Source: Linyphia triangularis
Lineage: Eukaryota > Arthropoda > Arachnida > Araneae > Linyphiidae
Assembly (NCBI GenBank): GCA_963978545.1
Contig: OZ021730.1
Location: 4,132,201 to 4,196,200 of the forward strand
DNA length: 64,000 nt
Direction of reading: 5' to 3'
The notes beneath the pieces are model-generated. The model made no database searches. It was not told the origin of the DNA and saw nothing but the letters and a program-made list of their open reading frames with translations. Position numbers and translations under genes: made by a program. The stretch's first letter is position 1. Each line of letters begins with the position of its first letter. This document shows positions 25,155-62,775 of the stretch, piece by piece.

Positions 25155-25880
25155 TTGTTGCTCTCTTTATGTGGTAACCTTTGCATAGTTTTTTTTTTTT
25201 TAATTATTTTTATCAAAACTATTTTATGGTTTACGAACGCTAGAATCTACGAACTAGAATCTTGGATAGTTTATTTTCCTATCTGTGAAAACTTTTGCTG
25301 TTGGGGGCGCTGTTGGCTGAGTACAATTTCATTTCAGCAGGTGTTACAATTACAATTACTTATACTAAATGTAATAAAAACAAAAGAAAAAATTGTTTCT
25401 TATAGAAACAACTTAAGAGTAAGAAATAATATCTATAATTTTGTATATACAAATAAATTTATACTGCTTTTTTTGTGATCAATATGTAAAATTCTTATGT
25501 TTTTTTTTTTTTTTTTTTTTTTTTTTTGTATTTTTCTTATAGCTACACCCATTTCCCGGTTGATTTCAAATTTTATTTATTAAAAATACAAATTCATGCA
25601 TTTATGGATTATACCCAAACATAGAATTTTCAGATTCCACAATTAACAAAATTATGGTCGATATTTTGATCACATATTCAAATCTACAAGACGATTAAGC
25701 TATAATCCATGATAAAAATTTATGATTTTTTTTTAAACCCAAACCTATGTACTTTAGATGTGCTTTCAAATCCGGAAGAATATAGCTTTTATAGGGGCTG
25801 GAAGATATCCTGATATGAATGCTGCTGAAATCTTAAATTATGTTTATACAGCGATATTAAGTTATTCATTTGGATTTTTA
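25155..25880 (+). repeat. Interspersed repeat R2, copy D
   Basis: The most complete copy: GTGGTAACCTTTGCATAG, poly(T), CTGTTGGGGGCGCTGTTGGC, CAGGTGTTACAATTACAATT, poly(T), TAGCTACACCCATTTCCCGG and TATGTACTTTAGATGTGC. A 107-codon frame across it lacks any domain and is judged spurious. Confidence 0.65.
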
Positions 25881-26654
25881 TTACATGCTTCTTGAATTTT
25901 TTGTATGGAAAAAGCTCTGCGCATGTCTGGAAATCGGAGTAATTTGGCGAAAGTTTTGTGCTCTCAACTCTGAAAATCCGCGAGATGGCAGCACTTACGT
26001 ATCGGCGAAGCTTGCCTTCTTATAGTTTTAAGTTCTTGGTATTCATTTATAGATGAAACTTAAAGCAGAATTGTCAGATTCAACAGAATCTTGATGGGAA
26101 TTCTGCAATCTAACTAGGTATGACTTAGTACTAGACGATCGAGTTATTCCTACGTTCCCAATCCATTTTGGCGCTATAAGGACGATATGATCGCCAATGC
26201 CCACTGAACTCTTGGCATCATCGTGCGCGTCAGTGTCTAAAAAATAACTCGGTCTAAATACAGGTTTTTTTTAGGTTTTTCAATTTCTTTTTAGATTTAA
26301 GGTATATATCATTATTTCATTTTCTAATAAAATACTAATTATATACCTAGACATTCTTTATTTTGTAATTTACAGTTCTGTGTTTTAGTTATTGGAAACC
26401 AATTGTATAATGAGAAGAGATTGAGATAATTTAAACTAACATTTTAATTTATTAAATTATTAATTTAATTATTAAATTCATTTTATTAATTATTGGAATT
26501 ATTTTATTATTAGCAACATTTATTAAAATTTTCTTTAATGATTATATTGAAACGTAATCAAATAAAATCAAGGGGGTACTACGGCAAGAATCAAAAATGC
26601 ATGTTGCAGTACGCCCCCTACCGTACAACTGTGAATTACACTATATAACATTGG
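25881..26654. other. No gene seen
   Basis: A stretch at 26117-26155 resembles 95-140. The rest is AT-rich without recognised structure. Confidence 0.35.
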
Positions 26655-26860
26655 TCATTGCTGCAAAATTTGGCATTGTGTTACTAACCTTTTTTCTTGT
26701 TTTCTCTCGTTTGAATAAAAAAAAAACTTCGCCAAAATTCCCATTTTGGCGATATACTTTTCGATAATACTTATATTATCCTTTCTTATGAGTGAAACTG
26801 AGAAGAGGAGAAAAACGATCGTTGAGAAAAGATAGCTCTGTGTTGAAGGCATTCGTTAAC
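26655..26860 (-). repeat. Interspersed repeat R1, partial copy
   Basis: On the minus strand, GCCTTCAACACAGAGCT, CAGTTTCACTCATAAGAAAG, GATAATATAAGTATTATCG and AAGTATATCGCCA match 1155-1300 in order. Confidence 0.65.
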
Positions 26861-26880
26861 TATTAAAAAAGAATGCTCTT

Positions 26881-27010
26881 TATTTGACGCGTTATGACAT
26901 ACTCGGATATCGGATTTCGTTCAACTTACGAAAATTAGATTTCTGACAAATTTCGGCCATTTTTACCCAAGCTGACCAGTACATTCACGATCAACTATCA
27001 CTTCTCTACA
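26881..27010. repeat. Degenerate arm of foldback family M3
   Basis: TTTCGGCCATTTTTACCC followed by GACCAGTACATTCACGATC resembles the M3 right arm (TTTCGGCCATTTTTGCCACG, GACCAGTGGATTCGTAATC at 56263-56300), with clear divergence. It adjoins the R1 fragment. Confidence 0.5.
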
Positions 27011-27737
27011 TTGATTAATCTACTAAAACTTTTTCATATTGTATTTAAGTGTATGTATACCCTAGAACCCTTTTTTTTATTTTCAGTTTAAAAATCCAAT
27101 TCTTTTTTATATTAGCTAGAAAGTATATGATTAAAATAATTTCATAAAAAAAATTCAAATTTTGGTAATTGTTACTTTGTTAATTAAGCTTTAATTAGAT
27201 AATTAGTATCTTTTTCAAACAGTGATATATCAAATTTTAATTTACTTAGAAACGCAATTATACTTGGAAACCATTCGAAATATTATTCTTAATGTTTTGA
27301 AACTCAATTAAGTTTCTTATATAGAAGAGTTTTAGTTTTACAATTTATTTTGTGTGAAAACATGAAAAAAATCCATATTTTCAAAGAATTCTAAGATTTA
27401 AAAATCCCTATAAAATCAGTCTCTCAACCAATATTATATAATTGAGTTTCAAAACATCTAGCATATTATGTCAATTACTATGATATAACAAAAATTATAA
27501 TTGAACATGTTGTTGTTGAATTATCGTTGTTTGAATAAAGAGTGACATAATCAAAATACAGTTCGTCAGAAAACAGGTTTAAAGTTTTAAAAACGTGGTA
27601 TCTAACAGGGGAAGTACCTACCTATAATTGATTGTAACTTAATAACTATTAAGGATATTTTCACATGTTTAGTATTGTTTGAAAGCTAAAGTATCAGAGA
27701 ATATTATGATATAATAACAAAAAAAATGAATATTCTT
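27011..27737. other. No gene seen; very AT-rich
   Basis: No open frames of note, no internal repeats and no matches to other parts of the window. Confidence 0.4.
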
Positions 27738-27750
27738 ATCGATTTTCGTG

Positions 27751-27932
27751 GTTGGTTGGTTGTTTTCAGATTATCTGGCGCCGTCAGCAACACGAAGGCT
27801 ATAATGCGCCGAAACATTCGTCATTAGACAAGCCAACATACATTTACAAACACCCATGCCTAACACGGGACTCGAACCCGCAACCTCGCGGTCTAGAAGC
27901 CAGCACGCTAACCACTATACCGTTTGATCGGC
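27751..27932 (-). mobile_element. SINE-A, full-length copy with perfect 13-bp TSD
   Basis: On the minus strand: GCCGATCAAACGGTATAGTG, A box in TAGTGGTTAGCGTG, B box GGTTCGAGTCC, body ending ACAACCAACCAACC. The duplication ATCGATTTTCGTG lies at 27738-27750 and 27933-27945. Intact A and B boxes and an intact TSD suggest a fairly recent insertion. Confidence 0.92.
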
Positions 27933-28034
27933 ATCGATTTTCGTGAATTGTAGGATATACGTACACCTAAAAAAAAAAAAATCAGAATACTGTTCTGTTT
28001 TAATGTTGCGTAAGAGTGGAAAGTGTTAGTAAAT

Positions 28035-28959
28035 TAGAGGTCGGCGATATATCGATACGACGATATTTTTATCGATATTTTTCAAACAATTTTATTTTTT
28101 TAATGAGCGTTTTGTAGTTCCTTTTTCAAAAACATCGGAACTAAAATTTGGACTTGGCTGAGAGGCAGTTAAAATGGCACCAATGATCAATATTTTGCCC
28201 TACATTTCACAATCATGGGCGCCAACAGGAAGGTTCAAAGGGGGTGCACCTCCCTGGCTTTTGAAAATTAAAATAAAATTGTAATAAACGTGTTAATTAT
28301 ATATATGTATTCATCCCTCTGTTTGTTTTGTTTTGAAACCACCGACTGTCTATTTCTGCCACTTATAAAGTGCTTAACACAGCCAAATACGTCTCGTAAT
28401 TTTGAGCATCTAGAAGAATACGAGATCGAAATCTTCTAGTGTATAACCCCTCTCTCCGACCCCACCACACCAACGAGAGGACATTGAGGCCACGACAGAT
28501 TTAATGTGCACCAGCCCCCATTAGGTACACACCGATATTTGGCGGAACGAGGACAGAACCCGCAACCCTCCGGTTACGAGCTCGATACTCTACCGCCTAG
28601 ACTATCGGAGCTCATCCCTCTGTTAATTTTTCAGTTATTTACATTGTAAAAATATTACGCTAGATATTCAACGTTGCCATTAAAAGCTATTGAAAATTAT
28701 CTAAATTTTTCTTAAAATTATTGCACCAATTAAGCGTTAATATAACTTTTTCTTTTGTAATAGATCCATTCCAGTTGGAAAAGTAGTCACCTTACAAATA
28801 GAATGAAAAGTAGTCATTTGTTCTAAAAAACTTCGTTTCTGGCAAAATTCAAAATCAAATAAATCAAATAAAAAATCATATATCGATATTTTATCGATAT
28901 TTTTTTCTATGCAACGATATAGTATCGATATATATTTTGATCGATATTTCCGACCTCTA
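28035..28959 (+). mobile_element. hAT-like MITE M7, copy 1 (with SINE-C inside)
   Basis: TIRs are TAGAGGTCGGCGATAT and, inverted, TAGAGGTCGGAAATAT. The 8-bp flanks TAGTAAAT and AAGTAAAT differ by one base. ATCGAT-rich subterminal segments and the interior GAACTTGGCTGAGAGACAGT-type block match copy 2. Length without the SINE insertion is about 625 bp. Confidence 0.85.
28324..28611 (-). mobile_element. SINE-C (tRNA-derived), 288 bp
   Basis: On the minus strand the head is GAGCTCCGATAGTCTAGGCG, with an A-box-like TAGGCGGTAGAGT and a B-box-like GGGTTCTGTCCT. The tail is a CAAAACAAAACA-type run. A perfect 13-bp duplication TCATCCCTCTGTT (28311-28323 and 28612-28624) flanks it. Only one copy is in this window, so the family call rests on head, tail and TSD. 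Confidence 0.85.
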
Positions 28960-29169
28960 AAGTAAATAGATTAATGACAGGAATGAACAAGAAAACACAA
29001 AAGATCCCGGATGTGCACGCTAGCGTGGAAGTGTAAAAAAACTCACAGGAAATACCGAACTCCAGTAATTTCCAGGATACATATTCATTCTTAAAGCAAA
29101 GCGTACTGTGTTAAAAACCTATTGAATTCTATGAATGAACGTAACTTCCCATCGTTACAGTCAAAGACA

Positions 29170-30540
29170 ATCTATCCTGACCTCATTGAATAACCTGGAG
29201 GATGTATCCTTCCGCCTGAAAGATGTAGTTCCGAGCAAATCTCACCTTATATGGTAGTATTGATAATAGAGGTCGGCGATATATCGATATGATGAAATTT
29301 TTATCGATATATCTAAAAAAATATCGATAAAAGTCACCGATGTATCGATATTTTCAAACATTTTTAGTTTTTTGATGATCGTTTTGTAGTTTCATGTGTT
29401 TTTTCGATTTTATTTATTCCCATTTCAAAAACTTCAAAACTAAAATTTGAACTTGGCTGAGAGACAGTTAAAACGGCACCAATATTCAATATTTTCCATA
29501 CTCTTAAAAGCTATTGAAAATTATCTAAATTTTTTTTAAATCAATGCACCAATTAAGCGAAAATATAATTTTTTTTTGTTTTTTTTTTGTTTTGTTTTTT
29601 TGTAATAGACCCATTTCAGTTGAAAAAGTAGTCACCTTACAAAAAAGCAATCATGAAAAGTAGAAATTTGCACCGAAAAACTTTGCTTCTGGCAAAATTG
29701 AAAATAAAATAAAATAAAAAAAAATCATGTATCGATACATCGATATTTTTTTCCATGCAACGATATAGTATCAATATTTAATTTGATCAATATTTCCGAC
29801 CTCTAATTGATAACCTGTGCTCATACTTTTGTATTAAACTTAAATATATGTTGTAATGTTCTCACATTTTATATTATTGCAGTGGCGTGGTGGAATCAGT
29901 GAGAAGTCAGTTTGGAGAATTCTAACACATTTATAAGTTAACACGGAGAGAGAGAGGAACTTACGATATTATAGAACGAAAGATGTCAATCGAATACTTC
30001 GTAGTATCATCCAAGAGAACACTCCAAACCAGCATTGTGTAAAACCGTGAGAATCGCTGAGTTAGCACTAAGGGTGCGTTATAAACAATCGAAGCGAGAA
30101 CGAGCAAAACTGAATACTAATTGCGGGATACAAATGACAAATATGCTGACACGGCAGATCTCGCACATTTAGTTTGGCGCGTGATCAGTTATCGAAAGAT
30201 GTTGTTGAGTCAATTAAAAATAGGACTGCGATTTCTATTATAATAGGACTAGAATATCTATTATAATAGGACTTGGATTTCTATTATATGTTGATAAAAA
30301 AATGAAAACAAGCGCTTTTTTAATTTTACTTGATACTTTAATTTTCTAACCACGGTTACTCTAAGAGTTTTAACGAATCATATGGCTTTGACAGAGCTAT
30401 TTCACGACGTCACTCACTTTGCGAATCGCTATTGGATAACCCTGTGTCCTCTCAGCTCAAGACGTCATATGTAAGATTACTTAGTAGCCAATCAGCACTT
30501 AGTAAATCCGGATCGCAGGTTACTGTAGCGTATTCAGTAT
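29170..30540. repeat. Diverged relatives of foldback family M8 flanking M7 copy 2
   Basis: GGATGTATCCTTCCGCCTGA and GATGTAGTTCCGAGCAAAT at 29200-29245 match the inner M8 arm at 52270 and 52960. AGCCAATCAGCACTTAG and GTAGCGTATTCAGTATGG near 30488-30540 resemble its outer arm. In between, 29830-30300 has no recognised content. Boundaries are uncertain. Confidence 0.4.
29267..29805 (+). mobile_element. hAT-like MITE M7, copy 2 (539 bp)
   Basis: TAGAGGTCGGCGATATATCG at the left and, inverted, TAGAGGTCGGAAATATTGAT at the right. A perfect 8-bp target-site duplication ATTGATAA (29259-29266 and 29806-29813) supports the hAT superfamily. Non-coding interior. Confidence 0.9.
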
Positions 30541-30683
30541 GGCCAAAATAAGTTGTCTTGGTCTGTGGATTATAACATGCATACTTTTAAAGATTTATGA
30601 TCTAGCTTCTTTTTTAAGGAAGAGTATTATTATTGTATCCCAAGCCATGATTGACTGTTTCAGAATTTCCAAAGTGTCCAAAC

Positions 30684-31006
30684 TAGAGGTCGGAAATATC
30701 GATAAAATCAATATCGATACTATGTCGTTGCATAGAAAAAAATATCGATACATGATTTTTTATTTGATTTTCAATTTTGCCAGAAACGAAGTTTTTCGGG
30801 ACAAATTTCTACTTTTCATGATTGATTTTTGTAATGTGACTACTTTTCTAACTGAAATGGATATATTACAAAAGAAAAAGTTATATTTTCGCTTAATTGG
30901 TGCAGCAATCTTAAGAAAATCTTAGATAATTTTCAATAGCTTTTAATGGCAATTCTGAATGTTTATCAAAATATTTGTGTAATGGAAATAATTGAAAAAT
31001 TAACAG

Positions 31007-31007
<1 letters not shown>
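30684..31007 (-). mobile_element. hAT-like MITE M7, truncated copy
   Basis: Starts TAGAGGTCGGAAATATCGAT and follows M7 through TGGTGCAGCAATCTTAAGAA, then stops at a (TA)n run (31008-31067). The other TIR is missing. A 128-codon frame at 30539-30925 crosses the M7 boundary and is not considered a gene. Confidence 0.75.
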
Positions 31008-31066
<59 letters not shown>

Positions 31067-31067
31067 C
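31008..31067. repeat. (TA)n microsatellite
   Basis: Pure TA dinucleotides, about 60 bp, at the broken end of an M7 copy. Confidence 0.95.
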
Positions 31068-31316
31068 CCGCTCAATTCCCAAACAGATTCTTGCGTGACA
31101 TTTGGTTGAGAAAATAATTATCTAAAGTAGCTAAAATTATCTCGATGAAAGAAGATTATAAAGAAAGATATGAAATTATTTTTATGTCTTGAAGAAAGAT
31201 ATGAATTTATTTTCATATCTTAAAAGAAAGATATAAAATTATTTTTTGATATCTTTCTTCATGAATGTCCTTATATGTCTTTTCATAATCTTCATTAAAA
31301 ATGTGTATTGATTGAA

Positions 31317-31833
31317 TTAAAAAAGCAGCATCATGTTTAAGGACAATTTTAAATACTGCAATTTTTGCTCATTACTTAAAGTTTTATTGTTATAAATACT
31401 AGCAGTAAATAAATCACGAAATGAAATCCATTCAGTAACATTACCAGAACACGAAGTCAGAGTCAATTTAGGTAGTTTTACATTGTTTTCAAAAACATTC
31501 TTTCGCTCGTGCATTTGCGTTTGCAAAGTCACGCTTTCAACATTAGAAAGGACCTGTCGCTTTATTGTACGCAATTTTGCTTTTGAAAAGTTTAATCTCT
31601 TTAATGTTTCATGCAGATCTTCCTCATATTTATCATATTCCGTGTCTTTACATTCAATCACTAATTCCTCGAAAATGCCATTAATGCATTTTTATTAAGG
31701 AATTCAAATCTTCAGAGTTCACTTCTTACTCTGGTAAACTTGTGTTTTCAGTATTTACTTTTTTAATTAACTTAACAAGGCGAGTTACGTTACTTTTAAC
31801 TATCTATTTGCGCTTGTTTATTCCTTCCATAGT
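31317..31833 (-). pseudogene. BEL/Pao-type retrotransposon gag remnant
   Basis: On the minus strand, the 114-codon frame at 31317-31661 contains VKLPKLTLTSCSGNVTEW then ISFRDLFTASIYNNKTLS. This is the KLPKLxLPxFxGxxxEWxxFxxxFxxxIHxNxxLS signature of the DUF1759 region of BEL/Pao gag. Upstream (31662-31833) a frame from an ATG matches the N-terminal gag style but carries stops. No protease, RT or LTRs are adjacent. Dead fragment. Confidence 0.8.
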
Positions 31834-31883
31834 GAACTTTTCAACAATCGGAGATAGCCAAACGCACTTGCCTAACAATGGTG

Positions 31884-32060
31884 GACCAAACGGTATAGTG
31901 GTTAGCATACTAGCTTCTAGACCGCGAGGTTGCGGGTTCAAGTCCCGTGTTGGCATGGGTGTTTGTAAATGTATGTTGGCTTGTCTAATGACGAATGTTT
32001 CGGCGCATTATAGCCCTCGTGTTGCTGACGGCGCCAGATAATCTGAATACAACCAACCAA
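31884..32060 (+). mobile_element. SINE-A copy
   Basis: GACCAAACGGTATAGTGGTT head, B box mutated to GGTTCAAGTCC, body to ACAACCAACCAA. No clear target-site duplication. A 26-bp inverted SINE-A head fragment (32063-32088, GCTAACCACTATACCGTTTG) is fused right after it. Confidence 0.85.
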
Positions 32061-32062
32061 CA

Positions 32063-32088
32063 GCTAACCACTATACCGTTTGGTCGGC
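32063..32088 (-). mobile_element. SINE-A head fragment, inverted
   Basis: The 26 bp equal the first bases of SINE-A in opposite orientation to the copy just upstream, so the two heads point toward each other across the body. It probably results from a rearranged or twin-primed insertion. Confidence 0.75.
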
Positions 32089-33037
32089 CAAAACAGACTT
32101 AGTGCATAACGTGTTGGATCAATGTCTAGAAGCATTTCATTCTAAACGTAAATATCTTCTACTGCGATAAGAAACAATTACCCTAATATATTTACACAGC
32201 TGCATCGAGTAAATTTCAATCTTTTAGTATAGGAATTCGCATTTCCTTACCTTTTAAACTAAACCGCTAAGCTATACCATGAAGCAGCGCTTCTAAGTAG
32301 CGATCGTGGCCTGACGTGGATTTTCTGAAGCAATCGCTCAGACGTGTTAATTTGGCCTAAAAGTTCCAACCACGAACGGACCATGTTTGGGCTCAAAAAA
32401 TATGACACATAGCTTTTTGAAGTTATATTAATGTAGTTTCTAATTTATTGAGCAGAAAGACATTTTGCATTCCATCACTTAGGGTAACTGGAGAGTAACT
32501 AAATAAACATGAGATGGGGTTACAGAAGACGGCTATGTCGCCACATAAGGAGCATTTTAACATTTGGGCTTGAACTTAAACAATCTGTGCCTGCCTGATA
32601 GGCTTAAAAGATATAAGGCATGTTTTTGTCTTCAAATCTGCCAAAGTAATGCTTTAATGCACATGGTTTTTTTTTTCTACAGCTATAGTGAAAATAATAA
32701 ATATAATTAAGCGAACTTAAAATTAGAAAATTTAGTGTGTTGTTGTTACTACTATTATTTATAAAGTTTTACAAGCTAGCTTAAACACGTTTTTTTTATT
32801 TTTTTTTTTTTTTTTAAGTGTATTAAAGCAAAATTCCAACTTTTTATTTTTATTATTTTTATTTTTTATAACTAACTGATACAAAAATATTCGCTTGTTT
32901 TTAAAGCATTACCTCATCAGATATTGTATCCAAAAAATAAAACTTTTATGCTATTAGGAGACAAACTAATGGTTCCTTTTCGATTACTAGAACTAAACTT
33001 TCAAGTTAAAATTTGAGAAATTATTGAGATAATATGG
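32089..33037. other. No gene seen
   Basis: AT-rich with poly(T) runs near 32790-32816; no matches elsewhere in the window noticed. Confidence 0.4.
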
Positions 33038-33051
33038 CATTTTAACTTTTT

Positions 33052-33230
33052 GCCGACCAAACGGTATAGTGGTTAGGGTGCTAGCTTCTAGACCGCGAGG
33101 TTGCGGGTTCCGAGTCCCGTGTTTGACATGGGTGTTTGTAAATGTATGTTGGCTTGTCAAATGACGAATGTTTCGGCGCATTATAGCCCTCGTGTTGCTG
33201 ACGGCTCCAGATAATCTGAAAACAACCAAC
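33052..33230 (+). mobile_element. SINE-A, full-length copy with perfect 14-bp TSD
   Basis: GCCGACCAAACGGTATAGTG head, A box intact, B box with an extra C (GGTTCCGAGTCCC), body to ACAACCAAC. The duplication CATTTTAACTTTTT lies at 33038-33051 and 33231-33244. The extra C is shared with the copy at 577, suggesting a subfamily. Confidence 0.92.
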
Positions 33231-33371
33231 CATTTTAACTTTTTAACAAAAAGTTTAGATTACTTTTAAGTTCTGCTTATTAATAAGTGCAATGAAATTT
33301 AATCTTTGATTAAGAGGCCAAACCTGTGACTTAATAGATGGATATTGTATTTTTAAATTCTTTATATTAGC

Positions 33372-33905
33372 TTCGCTTTTGTGTGTGGGTGAGTATGTCG
33401 ATGGCAGGTAAATCTGCGGATTCCTAACCCCCTTGCCGTCATCCAATCGATCTGAAACTTGGCGACCAGATTCGATGTCGATGACAATGCATTCTATCAA
33501 ATTTTGGCGATTGTCTCTTTCACTAAAAAGTCACTGTTACGAAATACTAATGAACTTACTTGCCGTCATCCAATCACCCTGAAATAGCATTTAACTGAAC
33601 ATTGAAGAAAACTCTTTCCCTTTGCCGAAATTGTTTTAATAAATAAATAAGAAAATTGTTCTAATCAGAATAAATAAAAGATATTTGGATGTGAGTGCAT
33701 GCATTCCCATTCATTTTTTAATGAATATTTTTTTAAAAAGTAGTTTATCGCATATTTTGCTGATAGTGATGTTCTTGATAGTTAAAATTAGATACCAACT
33801 TCAAGCACACGCTGGCAATAGAATCGGCGCTTTGTTAATGAATATAAAGATTTGCAGTGCATATAAAGGATTTACATTAAAAACTTTGTTTTTATGTGTT
33901 ATAAT
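33372..33905 (+). repeat. Interspersed repeat R6, copy 1
   Basis: TGTCGATGGCAGGTAAATCT, CCTTGCCGTCATCCAATC, GCCGAAATTGTTTTAATAAA and ACATATTTTGCTGATAG-type motifs match 53418-54715 in the same order. The repeat ends about 20 bp before the first coding exon of the HECTD2-like gene seen here. Class unknown. Confidence 0.75.
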
Positions 33906-33926
33906 TTACAACTTTATCTCTTCTAG

Positions 33927-61284
<27,358 letters not shown>

Positions 61285-61338
61285 GTGAGTAACTTACGTA
61301 ATAAATGCACGCAAACCGTCAAAAGGAGGTTTTAGAAA

Positions 61339-61638
61339 TAGACTGCAATTTTTGGACCCCACCGAACATCATTCTGAATTTTTTTATAGAAATTGGAAAA
61401 AAGCGAGTAGATTACGAATCCACTCGTCTGCCGTAGTAAAAATGGCCGAAACTGGTCAAAAATCGACTTTTAATAAGTTGAACTAAATCCATTTGCCAAA
61501 TGCGCCATAACTTGCCAAATAATGAGCAGTTTTTTTTATTTGGTAACCCTCACTCTTTAATTTTCAATTAAGAAGGTTGCAGACGATTCAGATATCTGGC
61601 GACGGTCTACTTGCATCTATTAAAAGGGAGCCAAGTTG
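61339..61638 (+). mobile_element. Foldback family M3, one-armed copy
   Basis: GACTGCAATTTTTGGACCCC, GTAGATTACGAATCCACTCG and CAGATATCTGGCGACGGTCT match the left half of M3 at 55735-56035. The right arm is missing; it stops at GCCAAGTTGCACAGGG. Confidence 0.85.
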
Positions 61639-61813
61639 CACAGGGTATTCCATGGTACGTCCAGTAGACTCAAATATTAACGAATAAAATCTTATATTTG
61701 GAGTTTCATTAATTAATTCATAAGTGTGTGGCATATTCTTTTCATATCACTCAAACATTATTAACATTCTGAATAATCCATTTTCCGTGCTTTCAATGTA
61801 GTTTTTCACATAT

Positions 61814-62485
61814 TGTCACGAATTTTTGTATATTTGTAAATATTTCGTAGTGTTAATTTTGTAAATAGGAAAACTTATGTACATTTCTCATAAGGCAGTG
61901 TAATAGTTCGTTGTTAGTTTGTTTTCCTGCAATGAGTCTCTTGATGCTTGATAACGAGTTTTACAGAGATAACACTGGGAAGCGAGTTTTACAAGGAGCA
62001 GGGCATTTAACATTATGGTAATGGCAATCTCGCCAGATTGACGACGGTTTTGGCGACTAATTTTTGTCGCCAAACTTGGCGACCATTTGGCGACATTTTC
62101 GGTCCGCATGTACATGTATAGGACTTTTCGACTACGATCTGAAAAGTTCTTCAAATATCTACCTCTAGAAGTTTCACGTATGTTCGCCTCCCCTATAAAA
62201 GCTCAAGAGAGCGGGTGATGGAGTTAGTTGTTAGTTGAGTCCGTTAGTTGACTGGAATTACTGAGTCTCAGTGAACATTCCGAGTAGTTCTAAAGCGAAC
62301 TGTATTGCATTGTCTCTTGCGGCGATTTACCAGTTGTGTTGTCAAGTTTTTTAACTGCTGTTTTGTGCTCTATTGTTGTGAAAAGAGCTGTATTGAATCT
62401 ACAAGAACGAGAAGTTCTGGAGTTGTAAGAGAATCTATAAAGAATTATATTGGAATAAGTTTCTGCAAGTTTTGATCTGCTTTGG
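61814..62485 (+). mobile_element. LTR-like repeat with TATA box, copy 2
   Basis: Begins TGTCACGAATTTTTGTATAT. Collinear with 40339-40947. A TATA box (CCCCTATAAAAGC at 62190-62202) is followed about 25 bp later by GTGATGGAGTTAGTTG. The boxed GGCGA/TCGCC words (62030-62095) form imperfect inverted pairs. Probably a solo LTR; ends not proven. Confidence 0.55.
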
Positions 62486-62775
62486 CTTCGAATCTTTCGA
62501 ACCCGTCCAAGCAAAAATATTTCAGTTCCGACAGTACCAATTTGTCATCTATTGGCAACTTTTGGAACTTTCAGTGGAATTCATCTTCCATAGTCGACAG
62601 ATAAAATATGGTTTCATTTCGTTGATTCATTTTAGCTGCAGATGCCGCCAAACAGGGAATTATTATTTTATGGCCACCCAATAGATTGATAAGCACATAA
62701 CTTTATACCCATATAAAAGTGACACTGTCCATTGGACTCATTTTATTTAACATTGTATTAAAGTGGGATTAGTTA
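62486..62775. other. No gene seen
   Basis: Sequence between the LTR-like repeat and the 147-bp array; no recognised feature. Confidence 0.4.

Noticed and set aside
30539..30925. 128-codon + strand frame
   Set aside because: It runs across the border of MITE M7 copy, including its ATCGAT-rich end, and has no domain.
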